Shown: positions 1 through 7,511 of the stretch, piece by piece
How the letters are laid out: each line of letters begins with the position of its first letter
Position numbering within the stretch: position 1 is the first letter of the stretch
NCBI RefSeq assembly: GCF_024585265.1
Contig: NZ_CP036533.1
Span: forward strand, 7,077,001 to 7,141,000
DNA length: 64,000 nucleotides
Source of the DNA: Bradyrhizobium sp. WBAH42
Lineage (GTDB): Bacteria > Pseudomonadota > Alphaproteobacteria > Rhizobiales > Xanthobacteraceae
Direction: 5' to 3'
Position numbers and translations under genes: made by a program
Notes under the pieces: model-generated
Told to the model about the DNA's origin: nothing
Database searches by the model: none
Seen by the model: the letters and a program-made list of their open reading frames with translations, nothing else

Positions 1-117
1 TTACCATGTTGCTTGTCAACGCGTGCGATGCAAGCACGTGCTGGGGCGCAGGACCGATGTGAGCGACGCGGAATGGTAGCAGCGGCTCGTTCCGGTTGCG
101 GCGTGCCAGCTTTCAGC

Positions 118-216
118 CCGAACGGGCAGATTGCCGAACTGCGAGCGTACGTGCGTCAGCGCGAGCGTATGCTGGAGTATGCGGCCTGCCTTCGTAGCTT
201 CGGGATCGTCAGATAG
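118..216 (+). pseudogene. Fragment resembling an IS110-family transposase
   Basis: A short open stretch encodes a segment around ELRAYVRQRERMLEYAA, which resembles the middle of IS110-family transposases found in rhizobia. After this segment the reading frame runs into unrelated residues and stops, so at most about 20 residues are recognisable. It would be a relic, not a gene, and fits the other insertion-sequence debris in the first 7 kb. Recognition is by memory of the family only, so confidence is low. Confidence 0.3.
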
Positions 217-454
217 ACCTCGGCAAGCGAATGACTAAGTTGATGTTTTTCGCAAGCCTAAGCAGGAGTCGCGAGGGCAAGCGATCCCAGATGCAGATCA
301 AGAGAGTGCGGCTGCCGTAAATGTGTCGAACCATAAGCCGCCGGCACAGACTGCTCCGGCAGCGCCGACTCCGACGTATCCTGTCAGAGCTTGCAAGACG
401 TCTCCTCCAGGCGATTGGACTTGAGACGGCATAAACGGATCGGGTGAAGGCTCG

Positions 455-1831
455 TCAGGCTCGCCCTAGATTGACGACGGTCGCCCTAAGCTCGTCGAGC
501 ATGCCCGCGATCCCATCGACAAGTTCGTCGATTTGGTCCTTATCGACGATTAGAGGTGGGCACATCGCCAACGTATCATCTACATTCCGCAAGATAATCC
601 CTCGCTCGTGCAGCAACCGGGCCGCGATCCTGCCGACGTCGCCCGGAGTAGTAGCGGCGACTTTCTTCTCCTTGTCCAGCACTAGCTCGATTGCCGCAAT
701 AAGGCCAACGCCGCGAACCTCACCAACGAGCGGATGGTCACTGAGCGTACGCAGCCGTTCCTGCATATAGGCGCCTATTCGGCCGACATTCGCAATCAGC
801 CCCCGCTCGTCGATGAGTTTAAGAGTTTCGAGCGCGACGGCGGCTCCGACCGGGTGACCGCCGCCTGTGAATCCATGAGCGAGCACTCCAACCTTATTGC
901 TCTCGTCCGCGATTGGTTCGAACATGTAATCATTCATTATGATCGCCGAGAGCGGAAAATAGCTGGACGTGAGCTGCTTCGAAACTACGATCACATCGGG
1001 CGCGATGTCGTAGGTTTCGCAACCAAACATTTTGCCGGTCCGGCCAAAGCCGCAAATCACCTCATCGGCAACCAAAAGGATGCTATGCTTTTTTAGTACC
1101 TTTTGGATCTTGTCCCAGTAACTTGGCGGCGGAACGATGACGCCGCCCGCGCCCATTACCGGTTCGCCGAAGAATGCTGCGATGGTATCGGGACCTTCGT
1201 GCCGAATCAGTGACTCGAGCTCCTCGGCTCGGCGCGTCGCAAAGGCCTCCTCCGATTCTCCGGCACGCCCTTCTTTGTAAAAATGCGGGGAGCCAGTGTG
1301 CAGAATGTTGGGCAGCGGTAGATCGAAAGAACGGTGGATGTCCGAGAATCCGGTTAGGCTGGCCGTGGCGATCGTTACGCCGTGATAACTACGCAGCCGG
1401 CTGATGACCTTCTTGCGCTGAGGCTGGCCCAATGCATTCGAACGATAAGTGATCAGCTTCAGTACCGTGTCGTTCGCCTCCGAACCGGAGTTTGTGAAAA
1501 ACACCTTGCTCATCGGCACTGGAGACATCTTCACGAGCTTCTCGGCGAGCTCAATGGAAGGCCCATTCGATCGTGATGCGAAGGTGTGATAGAAAGGGAG
1601 GACTTGCATCTGGCGATGCGCGGCTTCGATGAGCCGCTTCTCGCTAAAGCCAAGTCCCGCACTCCAGAGACCGGCCATCGCATCGAGGTAGCGCTTTCCC
1701 GCTGTGTCGAAGACATAGGGGCCCTCGCCGCGGTCAATTATGTGCGGTCCGGTCTGTTGGTGCGACCGCGCGTTTGTGTAGGCGTGGAGCTGATAGGCCG
1801 CATCTCGGGCCTGCTGAGAATTGGGCAGCAT
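455..1831 (-). CDS. Class III (omega-type) aminotransferase
   Basis: The 458-residue product is a full-length PLP-dependent class III aminotransferase, expected to move an amino group from an amine or omega-amino acid to pyruvate or another keto acid in the cytoplasm. The cofactor-binding core is visible: NSGSEAND near residues 114-121, SYHG near 148-151, ADEVICGFGRTG near 255-266 with the PLP-nitrogen Asp256, and the Schiff-base lysine Lys285 in SKQLTSSYFP, followed by GFTGGGHP. Length is normal for the family. The ATG has no strong ribosome-binding site. It stands alone among insertion-sequence remains in the island, so its substrate and pathway cannot be read from context. It is the only metabolic gene left intact in the island. 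Confidence 0.9.
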   Translation of the reverse strand: MLPNSQQARDAAYQLHAYTNARSHQQTGPHIIDRGEGPYVFDTAGKRYLDAMAGLWSAGLGFSEKRLIEAAHRQMQVLPFYHTFASRSNGPSIELAEKLVKMSPVPMSKVFFTNSGSEANDTVLKLITYRSNALGQPQRKKVISRLRSYHGVTIATASLTGFSDIHRSFDLPLPNILHTGSPHFYKEGRAGESEEAFATRRAEELESLIRHEGPDTIAAFFGEPVMGAGGVIVPPPSYWDKIQKVLKKHSILLVADEVICGFGRTGKMFGCETYDIAPDVIVVSKQLTSSYFPLSAIIMNDYMFEPIADESNKVGVLAHGFTGGGHPVGAAVALETLKLIDERGLIANVGRIGAYMQERLRTLSDHPLVGEVRGVGLIAAIELVLDKEKKVAATTPGDVGRIAARLLHERGIILRNVDDTLAMCPPLIVDKDQIDELVDGIAGMLDELRATVVNLGRA

Positions 1832-2441
1832 AGTCGTATCACACCATCGGTTCAGAACGAGCTCTCTGGGAATATTGATCGAGCGCTAACATCGTGAGAC
1901 ATTTAGAATGGACAAGCGAGCACCCTGTCCCGTGCCTGCTCGGAGTTATCCTGTGCGCGACTGCCTGGCCACTGCAACAAAATCTGACGGTCCGACCAAC
2001 TGTAGGCCCAAAGAGAAATTGGATCGTTTGGGGAGCTCGCATCCGCTGCTTCTCTAAGACTTGAGATACTCGTAGCCGCGGCTGGCCAGCCCCGGCACAT
2101 AGCGATTCTATCTCTTGGAAGACGCGCGACGCACCTACCAGGACTGGTTGCTGACACAAACTCGACGCCGCAACTGACCGCACTTTGCAACTGTACATCC
2201 ATATGGCTGACCAGTGGCAGCTCTCAATGTACAACCCAGTCCGCCAGCGTTGATCGATCGAGAGCGATGCCCTGGCGGGCATCGGGCGATGACTACTCTC
2301 ATCGATCTTAGTGCCGTCCGGAAGCGTGATCTGGCGGCCTGGGAGGCTGCCGTGAATGAGTGTCACGATCGTGCGCGTGGGATCTGCCGCGACGGGATCA
2401 GGGCGGAAGATTGTCCCGGCGGTTGGACGCATAGACTTCCT
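1832..2441. other. Stretch without a recognisable gene
   Basis: About 610 bases between the aminotransferase start and the IS3 left end. Open frames exist on both strands but none has family-like motifs or a credible ribosome-binding site. It may hold the aminotransferase promoter plus decayed sequence; I see nothing specific. Confidence 0.5.
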
Positions 2442-2517
2442 TGAAGTGGACGCCGGATTTTGCACCGGCGGCTTAGGTGGTGCGGATGCCGTTCCGTTTT
2501 GATAAACGGAGCGGACC

Positions 2518-2806
2518 ATGAAGAAGACGAGACGGACAATCGATGCGGCGCTGAAGGCAAAGATCGCCTTGGAGGCGCTGCGAGAACAATCAACGTGACG
2601 GATCTGGCGCAGCGCTACCAGGTGTGTATGTGAACCAGATTTATGCCTGGAAGAAACAGCTTCAGGATCAAGCGGTTTGGGCGTTCGACCCGGGCACTGG
2701 TCGTGATGGCGAGGCGGCCCACGAACTGGAGGTCGAGAAGCTCCACGCCAAGATCGGACAATTGACGGTCGAGCGAGATTTCTTAGCCAGGAGGTCCGGA
2801 AGATGA
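2518..2806 (+). pseudogene. IS3-family OrfA (helix-turn-helix subunit), frameshifted
   Basis: OrfA starts at ATG 2518 with KKTRRTIDAALKAKIALEAL, typical of the HTH protein that precedes the IS3 transposase. One base appears to be missing near 2594, turning the expected QSTVTDLAQRYQV into a stop, and a second shift near 2622 restores the frame for VNQIYAWKKQLQ. The C-terminal leucine-zipper part (LEVEKLHAKIGQLTVERDFL) follows and ends at the TGA near 2804. With two lesions the gene is inactive. Confidence 0.75.
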
Positions 2807-3742
2807 GCGCGCCGGGTCGCCGAGGATTGCTTCAGCGCGATCATGAGAATCTATCGATCCGCCGGCAATGCCAACTGCTGAGCGTTGCGCGATCGAGCGT
2901 ATCGGCCGCCGCGGCCGGCCAATGACAACGACCTTGAGCTGATGCGACGGATCGACCAGCTGTTCACGGCCTGGCCGTTCGGCGGATGACGGCGATGCTC
3001 AATGGCGAAGGCTGTCGCATCAATCGCAAGCGCGTGCAGCGGTTGATGCGCAAGATGAGCATCGCGGCGCTGGGACCAAAGCCCAGAACCACAAAGCCGG
3101 CGCCGGGACACAAAATCTTCCCGTATCTCTTGCGCCATATGGTGATCGACCGGCCAAATCAAGTGGGGGCGGCCGATATCACCTATGTGCCGATCGGCCA
3201 GCCTTTTACATCTGGTGGCGATCATCGATTGGGCGAGCCGTGCGGTGCTGGCTTGGCGCCTGTCGAACACGATGGACACATCGTTCTGCGTGTCTGCGCT
3301 CGAAGAGGCCTTGGCGCGCTTCGGCCGGCCTGAGATCTTCAATACCGACCAGGGCAGCCAGTTCACCAGCGCCGCCTTCACCGGCACGCTGGCCGCCACC
3401 GGCGGCAGGATCTCGATGGACGGTCGCGGCCGCTGGATGGACAACGTGTTCATCGAGCGGCTGTGGCGCTCGCTCAAATACGAGGACATCTATCTCAAGG
3501 GTTATTCGGATGGCCACGAGGCCAAAGCCGGAATCGCCCGATGGATCGAGTTTTACAATTTCCAGCGCCCCCATCAGGCGCTGGAAAACCGCGCGCGGAT
3601 GGCGGTCTGGTGGGCAGGTGTCACCGGCGCATTCGGCGAAGAGGCTGTGGATATGACGCTTCTCGCAAGCGAGAAGCTTGGACAACGCTGCGCGTTGCCC
3701 ACATCCCCACAGCCAGGACAGCAGCAAGCAACTGTAGCGTAA
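2804..3742 (+). pseudogene. IS3-family OrfB (DDE transposase), several frameshifts
   Basis: Starting from the ATG at 2804 that overlaps the orfA stop, the frame reads MSAPGRRGLLQRDHENL, as in intact IS3 OrfB proteins. It then shifts near 2905 and again near 2980 and 3205. The pieces cover the whole protein: RMTAMLNGEGCRINRKRVQRL, the integrase core with AADITYVP (first Asp), NTDQGSQFTSAAF (second Asp) and the glutamate in FIERLWRSLKYED, then FYNFQRPHQAL. The usual Trp before AADITYV is Gly here. The DDE residues survive but the reading frame does not, so this is a pseudogene of a transposase. Confidence 0.8.
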
Positions 3743-3969
3743 AGTATTGGCAAGAACGAACGGCAGCAAGCTCCACTTAAGAAACCAGACCCGGTGGTCC
3801 TCAGCATAGGGTCCACTTCACTGTTACGAGGCCCGATCCGACTCGCTATTGCCTTCTCGCCTGATCCGCTCGCTCGGCCATGACAGCGTTGTCGCCATTG
3901 CTGAGTCCCAGGAACCCGCACGATCAGGCGAAGACGAACCGCCATGACGTCCTTTTTCTCGCCCGGCGC

Positions 3970-4000
3970 TTGAACCTGACGTTACGTCACGTTGTATGAG
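3970..4000 (+). promoter_or_regulatory. Candidate MerR-type promoter with 19-bp spacer
   Basis: TTGAAC (3970-3975) and TATGAG (3995-4000) are separated by 19 bases. The spacer carries the dyad-like ACCTGACGTTACGTCACGTT. MerR-family regulators act on such over-long spacers. No MerR gene is visible next to it, so it may be the stranded promoter of a lost gene. It lies about 90 bases upstream of a possible 47-codon gene. Confidence 0.35.
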
Positions 4001-4088
4001 AGATTGGCCTCTGGCTTAATTCGGCGCTGCGCGGGTCGCGTCCACACATGCAGCCAGACCAACCTTCAACAATTAAGAGGTTCACGCG

Positions 4089-4232
4089 ATGCTATTCTTC
4101 TTTTTGCTGTCGATCGCTTTCGCTATCATCGGCACAATTTACGCCGTGAGCGCATGGCTCTCCCGCCGCCCACGCAGCCGCAACGTACTCTTCGTTCGTC
4201 CCACACACACGTCTAAGCGGAGAGCGTTCTAA
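4089..4232 (+). CDS. Possible small membrane protein (47 aa)
   Basis: An ATG preceded by AAGAGG opens a 47-codon frame. Residues 1-24 form one hydrophobic helix (LFFFLLSIAFAIIGTIYAV), followed by a strongly basic tail rich in Arg and Lys. That is the layout of a single-pass inner-membrane small protein with a cytoplasmic basic end. I do not recognise a family. It sits downstream of a MerR-type promoter candidate and among insertion-sequence debris. A chance frame remains possible. Confidence 0.35.
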   Translation: MLFFFLLSIAFAIIGTIYAVSAWLSRRPRSRNVLFVRPTHTSKRRAF

Positions 4233-4446
4233 ACTGACAATCAAGGAAGGGACCTCGTTGCGATACTGTCGATCAGGTAAATTGCCATCAATGACTCCTC
4301 CTTGAGCATTCCAGTTCGTGGTCGGGCAGGTGCTGTCGCGCGGCAGGTCGCGGACTGGGTCTATCACGACGAGCCGCGCAATCCGCATGATAGCGGCTCT
4401 GCGGCCCGTACTCGCACTGCCTCATCGGAGGATGAATTCTCGGGTG

Positions 4447-4700
4447 GTTTTCGAAACCCCTTCTTTTTCAAGCACCTGAACCCAGAAGCCGTCAAGGCCG
4501 GCCTGCTGAATCAAGACGATCGGATAGTTATGCCAGGTCTTAGCACGGCTTTTTTCGCGCAGCTTCGGAAACAGCGCGAACAATCCGGCCAGCTCTCCAG
4601 CTGATACCGAATGTTTCGACACCTTCTCACGGGTTTCTGGTGACAACGAGGTTATCAGCCAAGCAGAGCGGCTGAGCTCTAACGAAACGAATCGGACCAA
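4447..4700 (-). pseudogene. Truncated N-terminus of an IS110-family transposase
   Basis: The frame begins MVRFVSLELSRSAWLITSLS and runs to QQAGLDGFWV and VLEKEG, which matches my memory of the N-terminal RuvC-like part of rhizobial IS110-family transposases. In those proteins the sequence continues into ESHVVDPAS; here it breaks off after about 80 residues into unrelated sequence. The catalytic second half is absent. It is an insertion-sequence relic left by deletion or by a later insertion. Confidence 0.5.
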
Positions 4701-4962
4701 GATCGGTGCGGGAGGTGGTCGGCTGGGCGGATCGTCCGATTGGATGCATGATCAACTTCGGGATGAGTGTTTACGAGCCCAATGCGAAAGAGGCTCATCA
4801 GGCACTTCGTGCACGCTCATGTTGTCTAGCGCTGAGGGGGCAATGTTCGAAGTTCGATGCCCGCTGGTCTGCGCTGTTAGCAACTAGCGCCAATGCGCAA
4901 TCTGATGAAGGGCGACGAAAGTAATAATTACCCAACAAGCTTGAAGCGCACGTAGCGTCAGA

Positions 4963-5403
4963 TTGTACGGCCAAAAGGAGGTTGAGAGCGATCTGTCATC
5001 GAACCAGCATGACGCCCGATGCGGCTTCGACCGTGCAAGTAGCGAGAACGAGCCATTGAGCGACGATTCCCATCTTGAGGAGAGGACCATCGAGGCGGTA
5101 CGGCGTTATCGTAACGCGCTAGCCGCTGCCGCGAACTCTGAAAAGGCGCAAGCACGCACACATCGAGCGCTCATGAGCATGCTCCCAGACCTAGAGCGCG
5201 CAGTACTCGAGGATCGACCTCCATCAACAAGGAAAAAGCTCTTTAATGCTGGCGCAAGAGCGGTCACTCAATTAAATGAGGCGCGGCAGCTCTTTAACGA
5301 GGCGACTGCGACGCTAGACGGAGCTCGCCAGGCCCTGGCCGCTCTCGAGCAGCAGCTCGGATACATTCCAGATGTACCGGCGAAAGGAACTCGAGTACCG
5401 TGA
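4963..5403 (+). CDS. Hypothetical protein with a helical, Ala/Arg/Glu-rich C-terminal half
   Basis: I recognise no family. The product would have a polar, low-complexity N-terminus and, from about residue 40, long helices rich in Ala, Glu, Arg and Leu (RRYRNALAAAANSEKAQ, EARQLFNEATATLDGARQAL), possibly coiled coil. The start is uncertain: the first in-frame start codon is a TTG at 4963, and an AAGGAGG at 4974-4980 lies inside the frame without a good start codon behind it. Its 3' end overlaps the tail of the helicase pseudogene on the other strand. Real coding status is undecided. Confidence 0.4.
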   Translation: MYGQKEVESDLSSNQHDARCGFDRASSENEPLSDDSHLEERTIEAVRRYRNALAAAANSEKAQARTHRALMSMLPDLERAVLEDRPPSTRKKLFNAGARAVTQLNEARQLFNEATATLDGARQALAALEQQLGYIPDVPAKGTRVP

Positions 5404-6157
5404 TCTGGATGATGGCTGACCGACCGCTCCCATTAACTGGGACGGGCGAGAAAACACTATAGCCGTGGGTATGTTTCGAGGACCAACTTGGAAGTTTCGT
5501 CTCGGGTAGATCAGTTCGAGCCTATCTCTGGCCCTGGTCATGGCGACATACAAAAGACGACGCTCTTCCTCCAGAGCCGCCCTACTTTTCGCCCGAACGG
5601 ATGGAATACAGCCTTCCATCATGTTGAGAATTGTGACGGACCTCCATTCCATTCCTTTTGCGCTGTGGATTGTCGAGAGAGTCAAAACGTCGTCAGGGTT
5701 GCCCTCCGAAAACCGTCTCTCAGCAGCCGCAGGGATATCCAACACAAAGTCAGCCAAGAATTCTCGGCAGGATCCGAACTGACGTCCGAGAACTGTCAGT
5801 TGTTCAAGGTCTGTGAGCTTGCTTTCTAGTCTGTCCTCACATTTTTGCTTGAGGTGGCCGCGGTACCATTTCAGCGTGCGAGTCAAAGATGTAGGCCATT
5901 CAGACTCCGATAGTTTTGTCAAAAGCCGCCTGAACTCGGACCTGCTTTTGGGCCGTTCCAGGCACATCTGCGCGCCTCAATAACCTGTGCGGGGACATCC
6001 CGCCGAATTCGTTCAAAACTCGAAGGGCAGTGGCTTTGCCAACACCATCTAAGAGTATGAGAGTCCGAAACGCGGCGATCTGGTCTCTCGGATTTTCATG
6101 CCATCGAAGTATGGACACAACATCCTTGATGTGGGCGGCTTCCAAAAAACTGAGACC
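5314..6157 (-). pseudogene. UvrD/Rep-type ATP-dependent DNA helicase, 3' part only, frameshifted
   Basis: Two overlapping frames together give the C-terminal third of a superfamily 1 helicase. The upstream frame (down to about 5900) holds FLEAAHIKDVVSILRWHENPRDQIAAFRTL, typical of this group. The downstream frame holds motif V (LSTIHSAKGMEW) and motif VI (EEERRLLYVAMTRARDRLEL). A frameshift near 5930-5960 separates them and the normal C-terminus is replaced after LELIYPRRNF. The 5' two thirds, including the Walker motifs, are missing: the gene is cut exactly where the 254-bp palindrome begins. It cannot be functional. Confidence 0.75.
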
Positions 6158-6411
6158 AGAGCTGGCTCCGGAAATCTGGACAGGGCGATAAGTGGAGTTT
6201 CTGCCTGATGGCGGGCAAGATTGACCCGCGAATCAGGAGAGACGATGAGCAGACGAACCCGTCGGCACCACGCACCGGCATTCATGAATGCCGGTGCGTG
6301 GTGCCGACGGGTTCGTCTGCTCATCGTCTCTCCTGATTCGCGGGTCAATCTTGCCCGCCATCAGGCAGAAACTCCACTTATCGCCCTGTCCAGATTTCCG
6401 GAGCCAGCTCT
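6158..6411. repeat. Perfect 254-bp palindrome with zero spacer
   Basis: Bases 6158-6284 and 6285-6411 are exact reverse complements, 127 bases each, meeting at TTCA/TGAA with no unpaired loop. I compared both arms base by base and found no mismatch. Each arm consists of about 19 bases continuous with the integrase fragment on the right and about 108 bases of an IS3-family left end. Perfect spacer-free palindromes of this size are normally unstable in bacteria, so the structure is either very recent, protected, or an assembly artefact. Confidence 0.95.
6177..6392. mobile_element. Two head-to-head left ends of an IS3-family element
   Basis: Each half (6177-6284 read rightwards, 6285-6392 read leftwards) begins TGGACAGGGCGATAAGTGGA and ends in a ribosome-binding site AGGAGAG followed by an ATG (6245 on the plus strand, mirrored on the minus strand). 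The codons read MSRRTRRHHAPAF, matching the first 13 residues of an IS3-family OrfA. The two copies break off at the same codon and are joined there. The element is different from the IS3 relic at 2.4-3.8 kb. Confidence 0.65.
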
Positions 6412-6526
6412 CCCATCGCACCTTGTACAGCCGCGCATATTCATCACGGACATCAGCGGGGATACTTTTGCGGGCAATGAACCCGCCACCTTTCGCTCTA
6501 ACCAGACCAGCCATACGCAATGCCAT
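6393..6526 (-). pseudogene. N-terminal stub of a phage-type integrase
   Basis: From the ATG at 6526 the frame reads MALRMAGLVRAKGGGFIARK, then IPADVRDEYARLYKVRWE. This resembles the N-terminal arm-binding region of tyrosine integrases common in rhizobial islands. After about 43 residues the frame enters the IS3 end, so the gene was interrupted by insertion and the catalytic part is gone. It lies next to a tRNA 3' half (6611-6655), as expected for an integrase beside its attachment site. Confidence 0.55.
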
Positions 6527-6610
6527 TTGTAGCGCCTTTTGTATTTTGCAAGGCGCAAAAACGTCTGGTCTATCAGCAACATACTGGAACTGCAGGGGGA
6601 TCAGCAGTGG

Positions 6611-6655
6611 TGGTACAGTTGGGTGGGCTCGAACCACCGACCTCCTGTTCCACAG
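6611..6655 (-). other. tRNA 3' half (GTG anticodon loop), probable attachment-site scar
   Basis: Read on the minus strand this gives an anticodon loop CTGTGGA (anticodon GTG if placed conventionally), stem strand ACAGG, variable loop AGGTC, a perfect T arm (GGTGG-TTCGAGC-CCACC), acceptor strand CAACTGT, A73 and CCA at 6611-6613. The 5' half is missing: upstream of the loop the sequence no longer pairs. Such 3' halves are left when an integrase uses the tRNA as attachment site. Confidence 0.6.
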
Positions 6656-6804
6656 GCAGCGCGTCGAAGGCAGTGAACTCTCACCAGCGATGAAAGCAGG
6701 AATATGCTACTGGTTAGCGTGTCGAAGTTCGCAAACGTTCGCCATTGCTTATTCAACGGATATTCGACGACTTCCGCAAACCGGATCTAAGTCATTGAAA
6801 TTTC

Positions 6805-6849
6805 TGGCGCTCCCTAGGGGAATCGAACCCCTGTTTCAGCGTTGAGAGG
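6805..6849 (-). other. tRNA-Glu-like 3' half, probable attachment-site scar
   Basis: The minus strand reads CCTCTCA (loop with CTC), AAAC, a perfect T arm (AGGGG-TTCGATT-CCCCT), acceptor strand AGGGAGC, G73 and CCA at 6805-6807. The T arm, acceptor and G73 match the 3' half of bacterial tRNA-Glu. The anticodon stem is disturbed and the 5' half is absent, so it is not a working tRNA. It lies 150 bases from the other tRNA scar in the same orientation. Confidence 0.6.
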
Positions 6850-7144
6850 GAAAAGTCGATCCGCTTGATCATCGTTGATGAGTCTAGCGATGGACTTTCG
6901 AGCCCGCTGACCGGGCCAGTGAAGTCGGCGCCCTCGTGCTGCGCGGTTCGTTCGCCGCAGCAGTTACAAGAATCCGCGAAAGCGACGGACGAATGTCGGA
7001 CATGTTAGCACCGGGGCATCCTATTCGTACTCCAAAGAAGCCGAATTCCCTCCGCGCGATGGGGAATGCTTTTCTGTTCTAGTCTTATCTGCTCATTTTG
7101 CTTCACCAAGGCTCTGGTCAAAAGGCCAAGAGCGGTGAGGCATT

Positions 7145-7453
7145 ATGCATTTGCGCCCCGAGAACATGCAGCCACCCTATTCTTCGACCGAGGTCGCAGC
7201 GGCGATTGGCGTCTCTCTGGATACATTCTATCGCACGCGCCGCCTCAGGCACGAGCGGGATGGCTTGCCTTCGCCGATCAGCGAGCGAGGACCGCTGAAA
7301 TGGGAACGCACCGGCTTCGATGCTTGGCTTACGCGACATCATCCTATGCGCCCAAAGACAATTGCTAATGACGCATTCGCGCCGCCGCCAGCAGCAAGCG
7401 ACGAGGATCACCGCGAGCGGCTGCGGAGAGCTTACCGCCAGTACGACTCTTGA
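7145..7453 (+). CDS. Small helix-turn-helix protein, possible excisionase/AlpA-like
   Basis: The 102-residue product has an HTH-like segment near residues 13-32 (STEVAAAIGVSLDTFYRTRRL), of the kind that recognises DNA in AlpA/excisionase proteins. A WERTGFDAWL segment and a charged C-terminus follow. The ATG at 7145 follows a GAGGC-like ribosome-binding site. It ends 58 bases before the recombinase start and is read in the same direction, so the pair probably controls movement of the island. Function as directionality factor is inference from position and fold. Confidence 0.6.
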   Translation: MHLRPENMQPPYSSTEVAAAIGVSLDTFYRTRRLRHERDGLPSPISERGPLKWERTGFDAWLTRHHPMRPKTIANDAFAPPPAASDEDHRERLRRAYRQYDS

Positions 7454-7511
7454 CAGACTAGATCGCGCTAGATTCCAATGGGTGCCATCTCTTACTGGCA
7501 CTGAGGCTTTT

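Larger units (their letters stand above)
2442..3820 (+). mobile_element. Broken IS3-family insertion sequence with terminal inverted repeats
   Basis: The element is bounded by TGAAGTGGAC at 2442-2451 and its exact reverse complement GTCCACTTCA at 3811-3820. The inner bases of the two ends remain partly alike (for example CC at positions 12-13 and CACCGG versus CCACCGG further in). Between them lie an orfA and an orfB in the order and spacing usual for IS3 elements. Both genes carry frameshifts, so the element cannot make its own transposase. No matching short target duplication is seen immediately outside the repeats, which suggests rearrangement after insertion or decay of the flanks. Confidence 0.8.

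Noticed and set aside
1839..2519. A 226-codon minus-strand frame upstream of the aminotransferase
   Set aside because: It runs through the IS3 left repeat and shows no family motif. A segment around LPGRQITLPDGTKI is plausible coding-like text but I could not attach it to any family.
6611..6849. Two functional tRNA genes
   Set aside because: Only 3' halves are present; the 5' halves and a pairing anticodon stem are missing.
7320..7511. Longer integrase starting at 7320
   Set aside because: It would overlap the HTH gene for over 130 bases and has no ribosome-binding site; ATG 7512 is better placed.
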